Assembly: GCF_036416795.1 (NCBI RefSeq)
Contig: NZ_CP143867.1
Coordinates: 4,456,001 to 4,520,000, forward strand
Length of the DNA stretch: 64,000 nt
Direction of reading: 5' to 3'
Source of the DNA: Bacteroides sp. MSB163
GTDB lineage: Bacteria > Bacteroidota > Bacteroidia > Bacteroidales > Bacteroidaceae
Part shown: positions 24,367-34,065 of the stretch, one piece after another
How positions within the stretch are numbered: position 1 is the stretch's first letter
Layout: the number at the start of each line of letters is the position of its first letter
The notes under the pieces: model-generated
Database searches by the model: none
What the model was told of the DNA's origin: nothing
Seen by the model: the letters and a program-made list of their open reading frames with translations, nothing else
Position numbers and translations under genes: made by a program

Positions 24367-27300
24367 TAATAATCTCTCTGCATCTCTGCAATCTTCTGTT
24401 GCAGTTTCCGCATTTGCTCCTCTTGCAGTACCTTTTTGTACTCGATGGGGACTATCTGGATAAACTCATCCACATACCGGTTCCAGTCATCAAGCATGAT
24501 GCGTGCCAGATTGGAGCCTGTATAGAGGTAGTGCTGACGGATGAGTTCGTGCAACTCCTTACGATAGGAGGCTTCTTCGATGAGGCTTAGTTCTACCATT
24601 TCCATGTTACAGAAATAATCGAAGTTTCCATCCTTATTCCATACATAAGCTACACCGCCCGACATACCGGCGGCGAAGTTGCGCCCTGTTGAACCGAGGA
24701 CTACCACACGACCGCCCGTCATGTACTCGCAACAATGATCGCCTACACCCTCTACTACGGCAATGGCACCGGAATTGCGGACAGCAAAACGTTCGCCTAC
24801 GCGCCCATTGATGTAAACTTCACCGCTGGTTGCACCATAGAGCAAGGTATTTCCTGCAATCGTATTCTTTTCGGCCTGGAAGTTAGAGCGTACCGGAGGC
24901 AACACGGCAATCCGTCCGCCCGAAAGGCCTTTGCCGAGGTAATCGTTCGCTTCACCTTCCAGCTTGAAGTTGACACCCGGTACAAGGAATGCACCGAAAC
25001 TTTGTCCTGCAGAACCTTTGAACTTTACGTTCAAGGTATGTGCCGGCAGTCCCGCTTCACCGTACTTTGCGGCAATGGTGCCCGAAAGCATGGCTCCGCA
25101 AGCACGATCCGTATTGGCAATCGTATATTCCAGTGAGATTTCTTTCTGATTTTCCAGAGCTTCGGCAGCGGCATGCAGCATCTCAACGTCTTTTACGTGG
25201 TCGATGCCATGTTGCTGGTCGATGGTGTGGCGGATGGCTGCACCATTATCGACGCGTGCCAGTATTTTGTCGAAAGTAATCAGGGATTGTTTGGGTGATT
25301 CGTTTTCTGACTTACGGATAATAAGATCTGTGCGTCCGATGATGTCATCCATACGTTCCACACCGATTTCTGCGAGATATTCCCGCACTTCCTGTGCCAG
25401 GAAAGTGAAGAAGTTCACCAGGTATTCGCTACGTCCGTGGAAGCGCTGGCGAAGTTCCTTGTTTTGCGTTGCCACACCCACAGGGCAGGTATTCTGATGA
25501 CATTTACGCATCATGACGCAGCCCAGTACAATCAAAGCGCTGGTCGCAAAACCGAATTCTTCGGCACCCAGCATCGCCATCAGCACGATGTCACGACCGG
25601 TTTTCAGTTGCCCATCCACTTGCAACATCACTTGCCCGCGCAGACCGTTCAGTACGAGAGTCTGTTGCGTCTCGCTTAGTCCCAGTTCAGAAGAGATACC
25701 GGCATAGCGGATACTGGAGGCAGGAGAAGCGCCCGTACCACCTTCCGCACCGGAGATGACGATAAGGTCGGCTTTTGCTTTGGCCACTCCGGCGGCAATG
25801 GTTCCTACACCACTTTCGGCTACCAGTTTCACACTGATCTTGGCACGAGGATTTACATTCTTCAAGTCGAAGATCAACTGTGCCAGGTCTTCGATGGAAT
25901 AAATGTCGTGATGGGGCGGGGGAGAAATCAATGAAATGCCGGGAATGGAATGGCGTGTTTTCGCAATTACCTGGTCTACTTTAAAGCCCGGCAACTGACC
26001 GCCTTCACCCGGTTTGGCCCCTTGTGCCACTTTGATTTGTATTTCATCGGCGTTCACCAGATACTCCGTTGTGACGCCGAAACGTCCCGAAGCTACCTGC
26101 TTAATGGCGCTACGCAGACTGGTTCCATCTTCACGGGGCGTAAAGCGTGCGCTGTCTTCGCCTCCCTCACCTGTGTTGCTGCGTCCGTGAATCCGATTCA
26201 TGGCAATGGCCATTGCCTCATGCGCTTCTTTGCTGATAGACCCGTAACTCATGGCACCCGTTACAAAGCGGTGCATGATGCTTTCTACCGGTTCAACCTT
26301 ATCTATAGAAATGGGGGCACGGCGGAAATCCAGGAAGTCGCGCAGGAAGATAGGCGCTTCTTTTCCATCTACCAGACTGGTGAATTCTTTGAACTTCTTA
26401 TAGCTGCCCAAGCGTGTGGCAAGTTGCAAGGTAGAAATGGTTTCCGGATTCCAGGCATGTTTTTCTCCGTCTTTACGGAAAGCATACAAACCGTTGTTGG
26501 GGAGTAATCCGTCTATCTGTGCAGCAAAGCCTGCATCGTGGAATGCTATTGCATCGTGTGCCACTTCATCCAGCCGGATACCGCCTATTGTGGATCTCAA
26601 CCCGCCGAAATAAGCATTGCTGAGTTCTTCACTCAAACCTACGGCTTCGAATATTTTCGCTCCCCGATATGAGCGGATGGTACTGATCCCCATCTTACTC
26701 ATGATCTTGAATAATCCCTTGCAGATGGATTTGATATATTTCTTTTCGGCTGTGGCATAATCCAACTGGATTTCTTTCTTCGCCACCAGCTTGTCGATCA
26801 CGGCGAATGCCATGTAAGGGTTCAGGGCACTGGCGCCAAATCCCAGTAACAGGGCCGCGTGCATTACCTCGCGTATTTCGCCGCTTTCCACTACCAATGC
26901 CGTCTGTACACGTTTTCCTACCGAAATCAGGTGGTGGTGTACTGCGCTTACTGCCAGTAGGGAGGGGATAGCCGCATGAGTGGCATCCACATCACGGTCG
27001 CTCAATACAATGTAGTTCACCCCTTCACTGACGGACTCTTCCGCTTGCTTGCAAAGTGCTGTGAGCGCTTCCTGCAATCCGGCACGGCCCTTTGCTACCT
27101 CAAACAGCAAGGGCAGCTTCACCGTTTTGAAACCTTTGTAGCGGATGTTGCAAAGAATATCCAGTTGTGCGTTGCTCAGGATGGGATGGTTGAGGCGCAC
27201 CATCTTGCAATGGCTTTCGCTGGGTGTCAGAATGTTCATGCCCACGGCACCGATATATTCCGTCAGTGACATTACCAGTTCCTCGCGTATAGGGTCGATA

Positions 27301-28907
27301 GGTGGATTGGTGACTTGTGCAAACTGTTGGCGGAAGTAGTTGTACAGTAGTTGCGGTTTATCCGAAAGTACGGCAAGCGGCGTATCATTCCCCATTGAGT
27401 TGATAGGCTCGGCACCCGTGGTACACATAGGGACGATGAGCCGCTCCACATCTTCCTTAGAATAGCCGAAGGTGCGCAGCATTCTCTCGTAATTCTCTAT
27501 GCTATGGGGGACTTTGCGTCCGCTTTTCAGCTCATCCAGTTCGATGCGGTTTGTTGCCAGCCAACTGCGGTAAGGCTTGGCTTCGGCCAACTGTTTTTTC
27601 AATTCTCCGTCGTAGTAGATTTCTCCTTTTTCGGTATCTACCAGTAGTATCTTGCCTGGTTGTAGGCGTCCCTTCTCTTTGATGTCTCCCGGTTCGAAAT
27701 CCATCACACCCACTTCGCTGGCAACTACCATCATGTCGTTGTGCGTAATCAGATAGCGTGCAGGACGTAATCCGTTACGGTCGAGCATACCGCCTGCAAA
27801 ACGCCCGTCGCTGAACAGCAGGGCGGCAGGGCCATCCCACGGTTCCATCAGGATAGAGTGGTATTCATAGAATGCTTTCAAATCTTCGCTGATGGGGTTC
27901 TTTTCGTTGAAAGATTCTGGCACCAGCATGGCCATGGCATGCGGCAGGCTGAGGCCTGACATAACGAGAAATTCCAATACATTGTCCAGTGAGGCACTGT
28001 CGCTCATCCCCGGCTGAATGATGGGGCGTATCTCCTTGATGTCGCCCAGGACGGGAGAGGAGAGCACGCTTTCACGGGCTTCCATCCAACCCCGGTTGCC
28101 GCGGATGGTGTTGATTTCGCCATTGTGTGCCAGGAGGCGGAACGGTTGTGCCAGTCCCCAGGTAGGGAAGGTGTTGGTACTGAAGCGAGAGTGCACCAAT
28201 GCTATGCCGCTGGTGAAGTAAGGGTTTGTCAGATCGGGGAAGTAGCCTCGCAGTTGCAGTGAAGAGAGCATACCTTTATAGATGATGTTCTTCGTGGATA
28301 GGGAGACAACGTAGAAATCCTTACGCATGGCAATATCCGATTTGCGTACTTTGTTTTCTATTCTTTTTCTTATGAGATAGAGTTTACGGTCGGCTGTCTC
28401 GCTTTCCGTAAATCCGGTGATGAAAATCTGTTTGATATCCGGTTCGTTGGCAAGTGCCGATTCTCCCAGAATTTCGGGACAGGTGGGCACATTGCGCAGG
28501 TGCATCAATGTCAATCCTTCTTTTTCAATCTCTTCGATGATGATACTTAAGATAGTACCTTGGTCTTTCTCATCTTTCGGCAGAAAGAGAAGGCCTGTAC
28601 CGTATTTCCCTTTCTCGGGAACAGGAATACCCTGCAAAAGAATAAACTCATGCGGAATTTGCAGCATGATGCCGGCACCGTCTCCGGTTTTGTTATCCGC
28701 ACCTTCGGCACCCCGATGACGCATGTTCTCCAACACCTTCAATGCAGACTCCACCAGTTCGTGTGACTTGCCTCCGTGGATGTTCACTAACATACCGACA
28801 CCACAAGCGTCATGCTCGTTCTCTGCATCATACAAGCCCAACTGCCTGGGCTGTCGTTGATAGGGTTGTACTTTTGTTTTGTTGTTAAAAAGTTCTTCTT
28901 TTCTCAT
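24366..28907 (-). CDS. gltB: Glutamate synthase (NADPH), large subunit
   Basis: 1513 residues, full length. A 34-residue propeptide precedes the catalytic Cys35 (HDACGVG), which becomes the N-terminus after cleavage and hydrolyses glutamine. The FMN/synthase domain shows GAEGGTGASPASSIRYAGI, and the Fe-S cysteines are in CVMMRKCHQNTCPVG. The C-terminal beta-helix (Gly-rich, from about 1250) is intact. With GltD it makes two glutamates from 2-oxoglutarate and glutamine. It is first in gltB-gltD-asnB. Confidence 0.98.
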   Translation of the reverse strand: MRKEELFNNKTKVQPYQRQPRQLGLYDAENEHDACGVGMLVNIHGGKSHELVESALKVLENMRHRGAEGADNKTGDGAGIMLQIPHEFILLQGIPVPEKGKYGTGLLFLPKDEKDQGTILSIIIEEIEKEGLTLMHLRNVPTCPEILGESALANEPDIKQIFITGFTESETADRKLYLIRKRIENKVRKSDIAMRKDFYVVSLSTKNIIYKGMLSSLQLRGYFPDLTNPYFTSGIALVHSRFSTNTFPTWGLAQPFRLLAHNGEINTIRGNRGWMEARESVLSSPVLGDIKEIRPIIQPGMSDSASLDNVLEFLVMSGLSLPHAMAMLVPESFNEKNPISEDLKAFYEYHSILMEPWDGPAALLFSDGRFAGGMLDRNGLRPARYLITHNDMMVVASEVGVMDFEPGDIKEKGRLQPGKILLVDTEKGEIYYDGELKKQLAEAKPYRSWLATNRIELDELKSGRKVPHSIENYERMLRTFGYSKEDVERLIVPMCTTGAEPINSMGNDTPLAVLSDKPQLLYNYFRQQFAQVTNPPIDPIREELVMSLTEYIGAVGMNILTPSESHCKMVRLNHPILSNAQLDILCNIRYKGFKTVKLPLLFEVAKGRAGLQEALTALCKQAEESVSEGVNYIVLSDRDVDATHAAIPSLLAVSAVHHHLISVGKRVQTALVVESGEIREVMHAALLLGFGASALNPYMAFAVIDKLVAKKEIQLDYATAEKKYIKSICKGLFKIMSKMGISTIRSYRGAKIFEAVGLSEELSNAYFGGLRSTIGGIRLDEVAHDAIAFHDAGFAAQIDGLLPNNGLYAFRKDGEKHAWNPETISTLQLATRLGSYKKFKEFTSLVDGKEAPIFLRDFLDFRRAPISIDKVEPVESIMHRFVTGAMSYGSISKEAHEAMAIAMNRIHGRSNTGEGGEDSARFTPREDGTSLRSAIKQVASGRFGVTTEYLVNADEIQIKVAQGAKPGEGGQLPGFKVDQVIAKTRHSIPGISLISPPPHHDIYSIEDLAQLIFDLKNVNPRAKISVKLVAESGVGTIAAGVAKAKADLIVISGAEGGTGASPASSIRYAGISSELGLSETQQTLVLNGLRGQVMLQVDGQLKTGRDIVLMAMLGAEEFGFATSALIVLGCVMMRKCHQNTCPVGVATQNKELRQRFHGRSEYLVNFFTFLAQEVREYLAEIGVERMDDIIGRTDLIIRKSENESPKQSLITFDKILARVDNGAAIRHTIDQQHGIDHVKDVEMLHAAAEALENQKEISLEYTIANTDRACGAMLSGTIAAKYGEAGLPAHTLNVKFKGSAGQSFGAFLVPGVNFKLEGEANDYLGKGLSGGRIAVLPPVRSNFQAEKNTIAGNTLLYGATSGEVYINGRVGERFAVRNSGAIAVVEGVGDHCCEYMTGGRVVVLGSTGRNFAAGMSGGVAYVWNKDGNFDYFCNMEMVELSLIEEASYRKELHELIRQHYLYTGSNLARIMLDDWNRYVDEFIQIVPIEYKKVLQEEQMRKLQQKIAEMQRDY

Positions 28908-28961
28908 TTTTGGTTTACTTTATTTTGTGGTAATACCTATTATGTCTATCAAAATGTTCGA

Positions 28962-28969
28962 CAAAGATA
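28962..28969 (-). promoter_or_regulatory. -7 box upstream of gltB
   Basis: TATCTTTG on the minus strand, 55 bases upstream of the gltB start codon, matches the Bacteroides -7 consensus. Confidence 0.65.
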
Positions 28970-29146
28970 TGTAAATAGTTTCAAAATGATATAAGAAATT
29001 CGTGTTTGTAATTTGTGAAAAAACGTATTTGAGTGAGGGTTGTTTTAATATGATATAAAAATGGTGTGTTTTTCTTTTAATATGAAAGTTTTTGTCCGTG
29101 TTATTATTCGTATTGTAATAAATGGGGAGACTGATGGTTTCGTATA

Positions 29147-29178
29147 TTGCCAAATTGCCATATTGGCACATTGCCAAA
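29147..29178. repeat. 8-bp-period TTGCCAAA array
   Basis: Four consecutive octamers: TTGCCAAA, TTGCCATA, TTGGCACA, TTGCCAAA. It lies in a 413-base gene-free gap between gltB and the GNAT gene, and an apparent minus-strand ORF across it (28920-29195) is low-complexity and not credible. Confidence 0.75.
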
Positions 29179-29320
29179 TTCGTAGGCTTTGGCAATCGGT
29201 TTTCATGTTTTTATCAGTTCTGTAGTATCTCTATATGATCTCCGTAGTATTGAAATGCTTGCTGATACTCGAAAGACGGTGGATCTACTACTAAGAACCT
29301 GTTTCTATATTGAACAGAGA

Positions 29321-29743
29321 TTACAACTGCATGTGTAAAATAGGATATTCTTTACCTTCTCCGTCCGTATTTGACCTTTTATATATATTAAAGCCTATAT
29401 ATTTATAAAAACCGACAGCTTGAATATTCTGCTCATTCACATCGACTTTAGTTACTTGCAAATTATTTATGGCATAAGTAATTAATTTTTTCCCTATTCC
29501 TGTGCCTCGATAATTATTGTCAATAAATAACATTTCAAGATTTCCTTCTGCAATTCCCATGAATCCGATTAAGACTCCCTTTTGTTCGAATCCGAATAGA
29601 GTGACATACTGAAAATATACTGGAAGTTGTTCCTTATAGTATATAAAATCTTCCTCTTTAAGAAAATCATGTGTACTCAATACTGCACTTTCCCAAATTT
29701 CCATCAAACGTGGATAATCTGTAACTTTAATTTTTCTAATCAT
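29321..29743 (-). CDS. GNAT family N-acetyltransferase
   Basis: 140 residues, one GNAT domain. The acetyl-CoA-binding loop RGTGIGKK is at 79-86, followed by LITYAINN; the late VGFYKYIGFNIYKRS is typical of YjaB-like members. The acceptor is unknown. The gene and its surroundings are clearly more AT-rich than the neighbouring core genes, so it may be a later acquisition. It stands alone between gltB and glmS. Confidence 0.88.
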   Translation of the reverse strand: MIRKIKVTDYPRLMEIWESAVLSTHDFLKEEDFIYYKEQLPVYFQYVTLFGFEQKGVLIGFMGIAEGNLEMLFIDNNYRGTGIGKKLITYAINNLQVTKVDVNEQNIQAVGFYKYIGFNIYKRSNTDGEGKEYPILHMQL

Positions 29744-30166
29744 AATTGTAACTGCTATTTAAAGTTGCAAAATTCGAAACTTATACATTCAAAACACTGT
29801 GACAAAGATATGAATTAATACTCATCGAATATATTTTTCATAAGTTTTGATAGTCGTTTTTTTATATTGTTGATTACTAAAGAACCAAAGCGTCTATGGG
29901 TTATTCTGCTTTCGATCCCGTCCTTTTAGCTATTTCTGTCGGATTACAATGAAAATCCTCGATTTCCTTTCGATATTAAACCAAATTTCCACTACTTGCT
30001 TTGAGATTGTAAAATGTCTCCTTTTGCTTTAATAAGTTTGTTTTCTTTAACTTTTTGACAAGAAAATATCTTTTTTCTATTCTTTTGATAAATAAATAGG
30101 CAAAACATTAACTTTATGTTCTCGGATTTTTATATCTTTGCAGCGCAAAACCAAATATTAATTAGT
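29744..30166. other. AT-rich intergenic region containing the glmS promoter
   Basis: About 420 bases between divergent genes. A -7 box TATCTTTG at 30133-30140 lies 26 bases upstream of the glmS start. I see no glmS-type ribozyme core or other recognisable RNA, and no credible ORF. Confidence 0.65.
30133..30140 (+). promoter_or_regulatory. -7 box of the glmS promoter
   Basis: TATCTTTG 26 bases upstream of the chosen glmS ATG. The open frame runs through this box, which supports the internal start for GlmS. Confidence 0.65.
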
Positions 30167-32011
30167 ATGTGTGGAATAGTAGGCTATATTGGTCAAAAGA
30201 AAGCCTACCCCATTCTTATCAAAGGATTGAAGCGATTAGAGTATCGCGGATATGATAGTGCAGGGGTAGCATTAATCAGTGATAACCGACAGTTGAATGT
30301 GTACAAAACGAAAGGTAAGGTTTCGGAACTGGAAACTTTCGTTACTCAAAAAGATATTTCCGGTAACATCGGAATTGCCCATACCCGTTGGGCTACGCAC
30401 GGGGAACCTTGCTCCGCTAATGCCCATCCTCATTATTCTTCTTCCGAACATCTCGCTCTCATCCACAACGGCATCATCGAAAACTACGCCGTTCTCAAAG
30501 AAAAACTCCAGGCCAAAGGCTATTCATTCAAAAGCAGTACGGACACTGAAGTACTGGTGCAACTGATAGAATTCATCCAGAAATCCAAAAATACAGATTT
30601 GCTGACTGCTGTGCAATTAGCGTTGCGTGAAGTAATCGGCGCATACGCCATTGCCGTGCTGGATAAGGACAATCCGGATGAGATTATAGCAGCTCGCAAG
30701 AGTAGCCCGTTGGTAGTGGGTATCGGTGAAGATGAGTTTTTCCTGGCTTCGGATGCTACGCCGATTGTGGAATATACAGATAAAGTCGTATATTTGGAAG
30801 ATGAAGAGATTGCTGTCATTCATCGCGGAGAGAAACTGAAGGTGGTGAACCTGAAAAATGTGGAATGTCCGCACGAAGTAAAGACGGTAGCGCTGAATCT
30901 GGGACAATTGGAAAAGGGTGGTTATCCGCACTTCATGTTGAAAGAGATCTTTGAGCAGCCCGATTGCATTCACGATTGTATGCGCGGACGTATCAATGTA
31001 GAAGGTACAAATGTGGTGCTTTCCGCAGTGATTGATAACAAAGACCGCCTGCTGGTGGCCAAACGTTTCGTCATCGTGGCGTGCGGTACTTCCTGGCATG
31101 CGGCGCTTATCGGAAAGCATCTGATAGAAAGTCTTTGCCGTATTCCGGTGGAAGTGGAGTATGCTTCGGAATTCCGTTACCGTGATCCGGTGATAGACAG
31201 TAAGGATGTGGTGATTGCGATTTCGCAAAGTGGCGAGACGGCGGATACACTGGCAGCTGTGGAACTGGCGCGGAGTCGTGGGGCATTTATCTATGGTATC
31301 TGTAATGCGATTGGTTCGTCTATTCCGAGAGCTACGCATACGGGTTCTTATATCCACGTAGGCCCTGAAATCGGAGTGGCTTCCACCAAAGCATTTACGG
31401 GACAGGTGACAGTGCTCACTATGCTGGCGCTGACGCTTGCCAAAGAAAAAAATACGATAGATGAGGGGCAATTCCTTGCCATCGTGCAAGAGCTGAACCG
31501 CATTCCTGATAAAATGAAAGAAGTGCTGAAGCTGAACGGCAGCATTGCAGAGCTTTCCAAGATTTTCACGTATGCGCATAACTTTATCTATCTGGGACGC
31601 GGATATTCGTATCCCGTAGCCCTGGAAGGTGCGTTGAAGTTGAAAGAAATCTCTTATATCCATGCCGAGGGTTATCCGGCAGCTGAAATGAAGCACGGGC
31701 CTATCGCATTGATAGATGCTGAAATGCCGGTAGTGGTGATTGCTACACAGAACGGGCTTTATGAGAAAGTATTGAGCAATATACAGGAAATCAAGGCACG
31801 TAAGGGCAAAGTGATCGCCTTGGTGACAAAAGGGGATACGGTCATCAGCAAGATTGCCGATACTTGTATCGAGTTACCGGAAACAATTGAGTGTCTTGAC
31901 CCGTTGATTACTACAGTACCGTTGCAGTTACTGGCGTATCATATCGCAGTATGCAAGGGGATGGATGTGGATCAGCCGAGAAACTTGGCGAAGAGCGTCA
32001 CGGTAGAGTGA
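30167..32011 (+). CDS. glmS: Glutamine--fructose-6-phosphate aminotransferase (isomerizing)
   Basis: 614 residues from the ATG at 30167 (MCGIVGYIG). The open frame begins 17 codons earlier, but Cys2 must be at the N-terminus for the class II amidotransferase and the promoter lies in the extension. Two SIS sugar-phosphate domains follow, with CGTSWHA and SQSGETADT as sugar-phosphate loops, and the C-terminal PRNLAKSVTVE. It makes glucosamine 6-phosphate for peptidoglycan and LPS. First of a plus-strand run glmS, purF-like, carA, carB. Confidence 0.97.
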   Translation: MCGIVGYIGQKKAYPILIKGLKRLEYRGYDSAGVALISDNRQLNVYKTKGKVSELETFVTQKDISGNIGIAHTRWATHGEPCSANAHPHYSSSEHLALIHNGIIENYAVLKEKLQAKGYSFKSSTDTEVLVQLIEFIQKSKNTDLLTAVQLALREVIGAYAIAVLDKDNPDEIIAARKSSPLVVGIGEDEFFLASDATPIVEYTDKVVYLEDEEIAVIHRGEKLKVVNLKNVECPHEVKTVALNLGQLEKGGYPHFMLKEIFEQPDCIHDCMRGRINVEGTNVVLSAVIDNKDRLLVAKRFVIVACGTSWHAALIGKHLIESLCRIPVEVEYASEFRYRDPVIDSKDVVIAISQSGETADTLAAVELARSRGAFIYGICNAIGSSIPRATHTGSYIHVGPEIGVASTKAFTGQVTVLTMLALTLAKEKNTIDEGQFLAIVQELNRIPDKMKEVLKLNGSIAELSKIFTYAHNFIYLGRGYSYPVALEGALKLKEISYIHAEGYPAAEMKHGPIALIDAEMPVVVIATQNGLYEKVLSNIQEIKARKGKVIALVTKGDTVISKIADTCIELPETIECLDPLITTVPLQLLAYHIAVCKGMDVDQPRNLAKSVTVE

Positions 32012-32025
32012 ACAACATATCTATC

Positions 32026-32061
32026 AAATAGTAAATAGTAAATCGTCAAATAGTAAATAAA
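32026..32061. repeat. AAATAGT heptamer patch in the glmS-purF gap
   Basis: Units AAATAGT, AAATAGT, AAATCGT, then after one extra base AAATAGT and AAATAAA. It fills most of the 54-base gap. Confidence 0.7.
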
Positions 32062-32065
32062 TCGG

Positions 32066-33949
32066 ATGGAAGAACTGAAGCATGAATGTGGCGTTGCCAT
32101 GATACGCCTGCTGAAACCTCTGGAATACTATGAACAGAAGTACGGCACATGGATGTATGGTTTGAATAAACTCTATCTTCTGATGGAGAAGCAGCACAAT
32201 CGCGGACAAGAAGGCGCCGGTCTGGCTTGCGTAAAGCTGGAAGCAAATCCCGGTGAGGAGTATATGTTCCGTGAGCGTGCACTCGGTTCGGGCGCCATTA
32301 CCGAGATATTCGGTACGGTGCAGAGTAACTTTAAGGATTTGACAAAAGAGCAGCTTCATGATGTGGATTACGCTAAGAAATACCTTCCTTTTGCGGGAGA
32401 GGCTTACATGGGGCACTTGCGCTATTCTACTACCGGAAAGAGCGGAATTTCCTATGTGCACCCTTTCCTGAGGCGTAACAACTGGCGGGCTAAGAACCTC
32501 GCTCTTTGCGGCAATTTCAACATGACGAACGTGGATGAGATCTTTGCGCGTATCACTGCCATTGGCCAGCATCCGCGGAAGTATGCCGATACGTACATCA
32601 TGCTGGAACAAGTGGGACACCGACTGGACCGTGAAGTGGAGCGCCTCTTCAATCTTGCCGAAGCGGAAGGATTGACAGGTATGGGTGTGACTCACTATAT
32701 AGAAGATCATATGGACCTGGCAAACGTGCTGCGTACTTCGAGCAAGGAGTGGGACGGAGGTTATGTGATATGCGGGCTGACGGGAAGCGGTGAATCGTTT
32801 GCCGTGCGCGACCCGTGGGGAATCCGTCCCGCATTCTGGTATCAGGATGATGAAGTGGCAGTGCTTGCCAGCGAACGCCCTGTGATACAAACCACTTTCA
32901 ATGTGCCGGCAGGCAGCATTAAGGAATTAATGCCCGGACAGGCCTTGCTGATTAACAAGACAGGCAAGCTGCGCACCATCCAAATTAATAAAGCGCGCGA
33001 GGTGAAACCCTGTTCTTTCGAACGCATTTACTTCTCGCGAGGCAGTGATGTGGATATTTATAGGGAACGTAAACTGTTGGGTGAGAAACTGATACCTAAC
33101 ATATTGAAGGCCATTAATAAAGACCTTGACCATACCGTCTTTTCCTTCATCCCGAACACGGCGGAAGTTGCTTTCTACGGTATGTTGCAGGGACTGGATG
33201 ATTATCTGAATGAAGAGAAAGTGCAACAGATCGCCTCCCTGGGACATAGCCCCAATCTGGAGGAGCTGGAACAGATACTTTCCCGCCGTATCCGTAGCGA
33301 AAAGGTAGCCATTAAGGACATCAAATTGCGCACGTTTATTGCAGAAGGAAACAGCCGTAATGACTTGGCTGCGCACGTGTATGATATCACCTATGGCAGT
33401 CTTGTGCCGGGTGTGGACAATCTTGTCATTATTGACGACTCCATTGTGCGCGGAACCACTCTGAAACAGAGTATCATCGGTATTCTCGACCGCTTGGGTC
33501 CCAAGAAGATTGTGATTGTTTCTTCTTCCCCGCAGGTGCGTTATCCCGACTATTACGGCATCGATATGGCAAAGATGAGTGAATTCATTGCTTTCAAAGC
33601 GGCCATCGAGTTGCTGAAAGACCGGGATATGAAAGATGTGATTGCCGCTGCCTACCGAAAATCGAAAGACCAGGTAGGACTGCCGAAGGAGCAAATGGTG
33701 AACTATGTGAAGGATATCTATACACCCTTCACTGACGAGGAAATCTCCGCCAAGATGGTAGAACTGCTGACACCTGCCGGAACAAAGGCGAAGGTGGAAA
33801 TCGTATACCAACCGTTGGAGGGGCTGCATGAGGCTTGTCCCAATCATCGGGGAGACTGGTATTTCAGCGGTGATTATCCTACGCCGGGCGGGGTGAAGAT
33901 GCTGAATAATGCCTTTATTGACTATATAGAACAAGTATATCAATTTTGA
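32066..33949 (+). CDS. Amidophosphoribosyltransferase family protein (long form)
   Basis: 627 residues, about 120 more than E. coli PurF. The class II nucleophile is Cys8 (HECGVAMI) after a 7-residue propeptide, as in the Bacillus type. The PRPP-binding signature VIIDDSIVRGTTL is at about 454-466. It should make phosphoribosylamine from PRPP and glutamine, the first step of purine synthesis. Extra length lies mainly between the two domains. The neighbours are other glutamine enzymes, not pur genes, so whether this is the only PurF of the cell is open. Confidence 0.88.
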   Translation: MEELKHECGVAMIRLLKPLEYYEQKYGTWMYGLNKLYLLMEKQHNRGQEGAGLACVKLEANPGEEYMFRERALGSGAITEIFGTVQSNFKDLTKEQLHDVDYAKKYLPFAGEAYMGHLRYSTTGKSGISYVHPFLRRNNWRAKNLALCGNFNMTNVDEIFARITAIGQHPRKYADTYIMLEQVGHRLDREVERLFNLAEAEGLTGMGVTHYIEDHMDLANVLRTSSKEWDGGYVICGLTGSGESFAVRDPWGIRPAFWYQDDEVAVLASERPVIQTTFNVPAGSIKELMPGQALLINKTGKLRTIQINKAREVKPCSFERIYFSRGSDVDIYRERKLLGEKLIPNILKAINKDLDHTVFSFIPNTAEVAFYGMLQGLDDYLNEEKVQQIASLGHSPNLEELEQILSRRIRSEKVAIKDIKLRTFIAEGNSRNDLAAHVYDITYGSLVPGVDNLVIIDDSIVRGTTLKQSIIGILDRLGPKKIVIVSSSPQVRYPDYYGIDMAKMSEFIAFKAAIELLKDRDMKDVIAAAYRKSKDQVGLPKEQMVNYVKDIYTPFTDEEISAKMVELLTPAGTKAKVEIVYQPLEGLHEACPNHRGDWYFSGDYPTPGGVKMLNNAFIDYIEQVYQF

Positions 33950-33954
33950 GATGT

Positions 33955-34062
33955 ACGATTTGACGATGTACGATTTACGATTGAAGAATGTCATTGTAGA
34001 ACGTTATCGCCAAGAAGAAGTAATCTCAATCGTAAATAGCAAATAGTTAAATCGTAAATATA
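33955..34062. repeat. Inverted ACGATTT/AATCGTA repeats in the purF-carA gap
   Basis: ACGATTT-type units (33956-33982) face AATCGTAAAT-type units (34030-34060) over a roughly 50-base centre. They can form a hairpin between the two genes. Confidence 0.65.
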
Positions 34063-34065
34063 TAG

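Noticed and set aside
28920..29195. 91-codon minus-strand ORF upstream of gltB
   Set aside because: It is low-complexity, runs through the octamer repeats and the gltB -7 box, and resembles no family.
29321..29743. Mobile element around the AT-rich GNAT gene
   Set aside because: No transposase, integrase, terminal repeats or target duplication could be seen; low GC alone is not enough.
29744..30166. glmS ribozyme upstream of glmS
   Set aside because: No conserved ribozyme core is visible, the leader after the -7 box is only about 20 bases, and this ribozyme is known mainly from Gram-positive bacteria.
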